Positions 57,815-64,000 of a DNA stretch of 64,000 nucleotides are shown one piece after another (within the stretch, counting starts at the first letter, position 1; every line of letters begins with the position of its first letter). The position numbers and the translations under genes were made by a program. The notes beneath the pieces were generated by a model. It was given only the letters and a program-made list of their open reading frames with translations, did no database searches and was not told the origin of the DNA. The stretch comes from Trametes villosa (Eukaryota; Basidiomycota; Agaricomycetes; Polyporales; Polyporaceae): positions 62,001 to 126,000 of the forward strand of contig PUDQ02000102.1 in assembly GCA_002964805.2 (NCBI GenBank), read 5' to 3'.

Positions 57815-58855
57815 CTTGGAGCGTAGCGAGAGCGTTGAGTCGCAAGAGTACCTCTTCCATCTTGGCTGGGAGGACGGCGTTCTGCGGGGAAAGCGCGTCG
57901 ACTCTTAAGGACAGCTCGGTGTTCTGCAAGGCGGTGACGGCGTTCTTTGACGTCAGATCCTTAATCTGAGAGGCCATGGCGAACGTGCGCGTCCGCAGCT
58001 CGCTATTCTCGCGCCGAAGAGCATTAACGCTCGGGCTGTGCGGCAGAGGGGCTACGGCGGTCTGTCAGACAAGCATATCAGCCGGTTGGTCGTCAGTATG
58101 AGCGACGCGCAGTCGGACGTAACTCAGCGAGTAGCATCTCATTAGGAGAAGGTAAAACCGCCTGGGTATTGATGCCTGGGGCGGCGCAGGAAGAGACGTT
58201 TGCGTCTGCCTTGGGGGTGCTGCCAGTCCGTTCCTCGTTCGTTTCGCCTGGGTCGCTCGAGACGCTCTTCGGCTCTGGGACGTGTTCAGACCGATCGCTC
58301 ATCTCTATGACCAGCCAGAGAGTCGCGGAGTCGCCGGGCGCAGATCTCGAGCAATTGGGCGGGCGTTCTAGTGAGAGCCTGAGGAGTTGGACGCAGTCTG
58401 ATTGCTTGGAATATGCGGGGACGGTGAACTCGGCGTGGGCGAATCGCGGTCGGGATTGCGCCTTGTAGGGGAACATATATTCAGTTATCTCGCTGACACC
58501 GATGCACGGTACTGCCTTCAAGTCGAACGGCGCGGCGGGAGTAGAAGGTCCGAAGATACCTTGCAAGGAGGCGGGTTCGAGAACGAGGAGGTTGGCGACA
58601 GAGAATCGGACCTGGACGTTGAGCTTGTGTGACTCAAGCGGATGGACTGGAGGCAATCGTCTCAGGCCGCGACGGCTGATCAGAATTCTCCCGTGCTTCT
58701 CTCATCGCGGCTTGGATACTCCTCACGTCCTCGAATGTCTGCTCGCCGCCCTCTTTTGGGGTCCGCCAGACGTGGGATAGGATGGCGTATCGGGCATACC
58801 TTGGATCGTGGTGCGACTCAAACTCGCCGGTCCAGGTGTTCATGAAGCGCGGCAT
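57815..58855 (-). pseudogene. HET-7psi, internally deleted HET gene
   Basis: The start MPRFMNTWTGEFES and RYAILSHVWRTPKEGG are intact, with the family 5' UTR intron upstream (GTAAGT donor near 58923, CTGCAG acceptor just before ATG). After about 66 residues (QPSRPETIAS) the sequence jumps directly to the distal variable region (SIRLS), skipping the whole catalytic-like core of the HET domain (DTCCID, RGWTLQEL, EDRAYSLMG, PIYGEG). The frame then shifts to VQVRFSVANLL, so the joined frame hits TGA at 58634. The distal part (TLWLVIEMSD) and the coiled-coil exon 58061-57815 (NALRRENSELRTRT) remain open. The cause is probably a deletion of about 1.5 kb relative to HET-6. Confidence 0.8.
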
Positions 58856-58924
58856 GCTGCAGGCGACTCGAAGAGCTTGTCAGCCGCTTGTCCTCAACAC
58901 GGGCAAGCATTCGTTGCACTTACC

Positions 58925-59889
58925 TGGGCAGGATCCTCAGAAGCCGTGGTGGTTCGCAAAAAATCTTGTATGCGGGCACCCAATCGATCGATCCTCGCGC
59001 ATGCGCACACGATTGCAGCGCAGAGCGCAGCACGAGCGCCACACGTGTTTATGATGAATACGCTGTTGTCCGTTCCTTCTCTCGGGACCCCGAGTTCGGA
59101 TAGAGGAGCTCCAGTGAGGCTGCGATCCCGTATTCTCTGCTGAATTCCCAATCTCTACCTGCTCATTAGCATCATGTGCATCGAGAGAGCGGGAGTAGGA
59201 CGAGAACCGTTCCACGTCGTCCCGCGCAAAGAGCTGTATCGGGATATGCAGCGGTGAGCACCAGCCCAGCCTTCCGCCGAGCAGGACCCTCACTGCGCAC
59301 AAGATGAAAGCATTCGCGCGGGCAGATTTTCCGTACGTCTATGCCCTGGCACCACCATTGTGGCCTCGATGCTTCTGCTATCAAGACGCGCGCGCCGACC
59401 GCAAAGGAACAAAGCACTGGGCTAGCACGAGAAAAAGCGCACTAAGAGGAAGGTGAAGGTCCGGAGATTTGAAATTCAAAATCGTTTGCAGACGTGCCAG
59501 CGTCGCAAGATCGGGTAGACTATGCGATACGACGAGGCAGCGAATGCGACGTGACGTACCAGCTACGGGCCGTTTGCGGACTTGGCAACAGCGTGAAGTC
59601 GAGACCAAGACATCGGTCTGGCTTGTGTTGCGCGTGCGCACGGCGTCCGGTACCGCTCGAGCCCTCGGGCAGGGGAGGACCCTCGTGTGTAGCGACCTTT
59701 TGTATCAGCATCCGAGTGGCCTTAACGTAGCAGTGTGCGTAGGTCGACAGACGCGCTCTGGGGAGCGGGAACCCGAAGGAAGCGGATGCCGATCCTCGCA
59801 TCAGGTTATCCCGAAGTCTATCGAGACTGGACTGCGGTTCTCTGAATGCACCAACGTCAGCTTGGGCCTATCGCGCTGATCTCCCTAAC
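58925..59889. other. HET-7psi upstream spacer
   Basis: No intact copy of the TATA-hairpin promoter block is recognised on the minus strand. No conserved gene frame; the open plus-strand stretch 59469-59879 has no recognisable domain. Confidence 0.35.
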
Positions 59890-61410
59890 ACTCACCGCAT
59901 GAAAGTGCACATGTCTTGATCCCGCGACCGGCCAGACGAGGCGCATGCTCCTCTATGGCCATGGTGCTCCGTGACCGGCCGTTCGTGCTCGCGGAGTGCG
60001 ACTCGCCCTGCTCATCCCAGTATGCGCTGTGTACTAGCGCCAGTCCCTGCGCAGCTTGATAGCGTGCGCAGGTGCGCTTGCGCGCGAGTGGGCTGAGTGC
60101 AGATGCACTCGTACCGGGTCCGAGCGAGGAGAAGTTGGTTACTGTGAGCGTAGGTCCATTTATCGAGACCGAGAGATGGTAAGATTGATTGCGGACGCAC
60201 CTGTGTCGTGATATAGGACAAAATGTACAGATTACCAAGACAGCGAATGCGGGGCAACGCACCGTTTGTGGAACGCTTGAGTACTCCACCGCAGCGTGAG
60301 GTAAGACGTCTGTCCAACGGAAATTGCTACATAGTACCGCGACGTAAACGGTACGAGCGCGGTCTGGTCCAGCCTCACTCAAATCCCGGGCATTACGCAG
60401 CTCTGAGCGACGAATATCCCGCCTCGCTCCTCCCTCTCGCCTGCTGCGGCGCAAGCGGAGAGCCAGAGGCGATGAGGACGCGCATTCGTTGGGCTGGTCT
60501 TACACCCATCCCCGGCAGCGAGGTGGGCTCTGTGTAGGTGACCCATGCGGCGCACGCGCATCTACCCGGAGTGCGGGCGACATGATTGACGACTCACCCG
60601 CAAGGATGTCGACGTAGCCAGCGCTGACGAGGGGCGATAATGGGCAGGGCAACATCCTCGGGGGTCGCGCGTGTTCGGGGGGAATATCTCCAGGCCGCCA
60701 CAATGTGTAGATCCTGAGGAGTACTGCCGGTGCGCGATACGTGCGATGTACCGCGGTGACTCTGGCTGATATTACGGAAATAGTCATACAAGATGCGGGT
60801 TCTAGACGTACGTACATTCATCCTTCGCCAGGTGCGCCGCGCGGCCCAGGCTTGTTTCTGCACACGGCCGTTGCCCGTGGCTGCAGCCCCGATGCCCTAG
60901 AGTGGCGGATGGGTGGGAGAGGAGGGAGACTCCGGCACTGAAAAACAGAGTTCTGCTCGAGTATCCCGGATAGCGTATACATTCGGAGCGCACGGCTTGC
61001 GGAGCAAGATATCGTCAGCAAACAGCACAGTACGAGAAGGCACGAGCGATCGCCGCGCAGACCAGAGACCCCTTGCGATATACAAAGATGCTGCAAGACG
61101 TGAGCACTATGAACTTACCTGGATGTCCAGCTACGCCCAGTCCTAGCTCGATGCTCTTCTCGAGCCGTTCGGTCTCCGACTCGCCATGCGCAGCGAGCGA
61201 TATTGCGAGTTCGGACGTCCCGCCAGCGAAATCAGAGCAACTTGAGGTTGATGACCAAGTGGCAAGAATGCTGGTATATCGGTCTGCGGCAGAAACACAC
61301 TGCGCTGTCAAGGCTGTAGAGAACGGCTGGCCCGGCAAGGACGTCGTGGTAGGAGGAAATAAGCAGCGCTCGGGTCGGCTGCATCCGTGTCTGGCTGGCG
61401 CTAAAACTGA
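59890..61410 (-). pseudogene. Y-family gene remnant, copy 7
   Basis: The first exon on the minus strand (LAAHGESETERLEKSIELGLG) ends at GTAAGT near 61122 and is the best example of this exon in the family. The intron has the family TGTATATCGCAAGG. Near 60600 an exon (SAGYVDILAG) ends at GTGAGTCG exactly as in copies 2b and 3. A further donor GTGAGTGTTAGG is near 59895. No continuous frame. Product unknown. HET-7psi lies downstream in the same direction, repeating the Y-then-HET order. Confidence 0.42.
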
Positions 61411-61418
61411 TGACGTCA
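61411..61418 (-). promoter_or_regulatory. CRE-like element of Y copy 7
   Basis: TGACGTCA, read on the minus strand with TCAGTTTTAGCGCCAGCC following, i.e. the composite in inverse orientation, as expected for a minus-strand Y copy. Confidence 0.5.
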
Positions 61419-62689
61419 TCCTCGCGCTCGCCTCTTTCGTCCGACCGTTCAAGTCGCCCTTGCCTCCGCCTTCGAGGCTCTTGCTCTTACCTCGCATTAT
61501 TTCAAAGCGCCTTTCATTAATGGAGTGCATCACCATGTGCTTTTAACAGTACTAGAACTCCACGTACGTGCGCCGCGAGTACCTGCGCCAACATCATACA
61601 TTCCGCGTACTACTCACTACAGATAACAGCATCGCTGACTTCGTCACGGCTACGTCTTCTTTCCAGTGGTCAATTCCCCCAACATCCTATACAAAGGAGG
61701 TCCTCGATGCAAAGTTTCGATGCTGATGTCTGCGTAACCGTGGCCGACCACCTCAACACATACGCCGTGCGCGGTGCGCGGTGCCACAGCAGCCGCCTTA
61801 TTGACATCCGTACATTCTGGTCTTCCATGATGATGGTCGCTGACTTGCGCTCTCTGTGAGCTCATACTATGACTTCCGCCATCGTTCGACCGCTCACTTC
61901 CGATGCTGGCATCGGCACAGGCACCCCTCGACTGTGGCAGACCACGCTCTTGCCGACGTTGAGCACGCGCGCGCGGCGCTAGCTGCCCAGCGATAAACCC
62001 GATGATATCTCATTCAAGAAGGATTGTTTTGGTTTGAGTTGGCAAGTATATCTTCGAGAAGCACGAGAGTCGTATTGATCTCCGCGTCCGCACACAGGTG
62101 TCGTATGAACAGCCACTACCCAAGTGAGCTACACTTCGTCGTCGCGTCGGGCGACACGTCACGAAGGTGTTCCTACACGCCCGTCCTTCATGTATCCCAC
62201 CCGCGCGGAACGGGAAAGCATGCGAAATGGGTCGAAGTTCCGCCACGCTCCGGTTCTCGCATGCACATGTATCAATCCTCCTGCTCGCATCATGCCATCG
62301 CAACGGCTGCTGGGAGAAAGATAGAGCGCGAGCCACGGCACAGGCGAACTAGGAAGACCGCAAGCATAGGCACCCCAACCCTTTCGGGCTCTCGCTCGTG
62401 ACCGCCTCCGCCGTGAGCTGTATATCGTCGTCCAGAGTGGCATGGCACCGGCCGGTACTCCGCGAGGGAGAGCCCGCGGGAGTCGAGGTTGGTCGTCGGT
62501 ATAGGAGAGACCGTTTTGCATCGCGAACGGGGGATACTATCGGATACATTGCAATACGTTACGTAGGCATCTCGAATTCGTGGCCAATGTCGAAGGTACA
62601 ATGCATACAAATCCAGGCCGTCAGATCATCGGGAGACGTCGAGCAATCGTTCCGAGCACTAAGTATGAAAGGCCGTCACAGGGAACTGC
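61419..62689. other. Spacer between Y copy 7 and HET-8
   Basis: 62000-62610 resembles, in inverse orientation, the 3' flanks of HET-2, -3 and -4, including the TGTACCTTCGACA block at about 62592-62604, in which the CAG acceptor is lost. From 61419 to 62000 I see no gene. Confidence 0.35.
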
Positions 62690-64000
62690 TTAGCGTCTAC
62701 GCGTGTGTGGAGAAGAGGTAGCCGCTTGGTGCGATAGAATACCGACGCCGTGTGAGCTGCAGGATGTGAACAGGATGGAGGCAACAGACGACTTACGTGC
62801 GACCGCCGCAGTCAGGGCGTCGAGCCTCTGCCACATCGCAGCCATCTGTGCTTGTAGCGCGGCGTTCTCGCTGGCAAGCACGGCGTTCTGGCTGGCAAGT
62901 GCGGCGACCTTGGACTCCATTTCCGCGTGCTGCGAGGTCGCCTGCTCGCGCAGCGCGCTGTTCTCCATCCTCAGTGCATCCATCCTCTCTTCGAGCGGCG
63001 CACACTGCGTCGTCGCAGCGTCTGGGGACTTCGGCCTGGAGCCCGTAACGTTGGTGAGGGGCAGCGGCTGCTCCGAGTCGCCGTTGAGGTCCGTTGTGCT
63101 GTGTTGTTTCGAGGTGCTGTTAACTTTATGTGTCGTATCGCCTGAGACGTTAGGACATACCTGGACTTGGTGATGTGTTCGTGCTCCTGGCTCATCTCCA
63201 TGACGAGGAAGATGGTACGCGGGCTGTTAGGAGCAGAAGGTTCACGGCCATTCGGAGCGCGTTCGAGGGAGAGTCGTAGAAGTCGAGCCCGCTGTGGCCG
63301 TTCAGGATATGGACGGATGAGAAAGTCGAATCGGGCAAGTGTGTATCGATGATAGAAGTCATAGCCGTTTGCTTCCTGAACTTGCTCACTATCACTGCCT
63401 ACCGCTTCCAGGTCCGTCGTCGTGCGGGAAGTAGGCGCGGAACCGCTTGCGAGACCAGACGAATTTGGGCGGGCAGCACTAGAGAAGCGAATCTTGAGAT
63501 AGCGAGTCCAGCCATTTTGTACATATACTCCAAGAGATAGACGCAACGGGATGGAATGCAGGAGGTTGCCGTCACTACATGTGAGGGTGGTCTCCAAGGT
63601 GATCTCTTCCCTCCCGCGCGCAACCTGTAAAGGGGAGAGAGTGAAGCCGAGCATGCATAGGCTCGCCACGCTGTCCGGGGAGAGGGAAAAGGGGACCCCG
63701 TCGAGATCATCATACGGCCACAGGTTGAGCGCAGGAAGCGAGTAAATCGGAAGCAGTGACTTCAACTGAGGGGTAATCGAGAGGTGGCGGAGCAAGGAGA
63801 CCTCGGCCGTCTCCAGCTTGACGCCTTTCGGACCGGTATTCGCGAGCACCTCTCGGGACAGCCATACGATGCGGGACGGAGTGTTTCCAGAGCAGTTGCA
63901 AAGGGAACCAACGAGGGAGCCGCGCCCGCCCTCTGCAGCGTCGGAAGAACGAAAGGTAAGTCCAGCGAGACATCCTTGCTCATCCTCGCACTGCAACAGG
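62690..64000 (-). CDS. HET-8, 3' part of a HET gene (runs off right edge)
   Basis: Exons: edge to 63161, 63116-62797 and 62724-62690. Only the variable half and tail are in the window; the HET domain lies beyond 64000. It shares TGPKGVKLETAEVSLLRHLS with HET-3 and the 44-bp intron (63160-63117) with HET-1 and HET-3. The coiled coil is MDALRMENSALREQATSQ onward. The last exon ends SSPHTRRR, the counterpart of PERKRRRNV in HET-3, but its acceptor is CCAAG rather than CAG, so this last splice is less certain. It is an inverted close relative of HET-3. Confidence 0.78.

Noticed and set aside
1..64000. CRISPR arrays, LTR retrotransposons, telomeric repeats or bacterial operons.
   Set aside because: No regularly spaced direct repeats, no LTR pair with reverse transcriptase frames, no telomere-like arrays. 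Intron-rich genes rule out a bacterial source.

Overview
The window looks like a filamentous basidiomycete, most likely an Agaricomycete; the assignment to Polyporales is only a guess. The evidence is spliceosomal introns of about 42-80 bp with CTNAC branch points, GC-rich coding DNA, TATA promoters, and the dominant gene family: proteins with a HET (heterokaryon incompatibility) domain of the basidiomycete type. There are no bacterial operons, no CRISPR array and no convincing RNA gene.

Layout. Five complete HET genes lie on the plus strand (HET-1 4935-7459, HET-2 14581-18250, HET-3 26978-29497, HET-4 35307-38819, HET-5 42947-46775). Orientation then flips: HET-6 (49566-47335), a deletion derivative HET-7psi (58855-57815) and the edge-truncated HET-8 (64000-62690) are on the minus strand. 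I worked out the exons by hand. All complete models close in frame (802, 1135, 800, 1083, 1187 and 743 residues). Each gene has a conserved HET domain, a variable second half and, except in HET-6, a C-terminal coiled coil. HET-2, -4 and -5 also carry an acidic linker and a bipartite nuclear localisation signal. Each intact promoter/leader repeats one design: TATA box, a GTGTGCG/CGCACAC hairpin, then a 60-62 bp intron ending one base before the ATG.

Between HET genes the DNA is not unique. It consists of diverged copies of at least two further multi-exon genes that I do not recognise. Family Y runs in the same direction as, and just upstream of, HET. It starts at a CRE-like TGACGTCA followed by AGCGCTGGC. 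Family X runs divergently from Y. Splice sites and short reading frames align between copies, but every X and Y copy has stops, frameshifts or lost splice sites, whereas nearly every HET copy is open.

At 51014-57237 sits an apparently intact 6.2-kb DNA transposon with 33-bp perfect terminal inverted repeats and an 8-bp target duplication. Its single 10-exon gene (1688 codons, no stop) fuses an Ulp1/C48 cysteine protease with complete catalytic residues, zinc-binding motifs and a transposase of P-element/THAP9 topology. It has inserted into the leader of the Y copy upstream of HET-6.

How the parts may work together: HET domains are known cell-death effectors of fungal non-self recognition. 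The clustered, recombining paralogs with shared promoters, a hypervariable insert in the HET domain and interchangeable oligomerisation tails look like a diversifying incompatibility or immune cluster. That reading is inference from sequence only.
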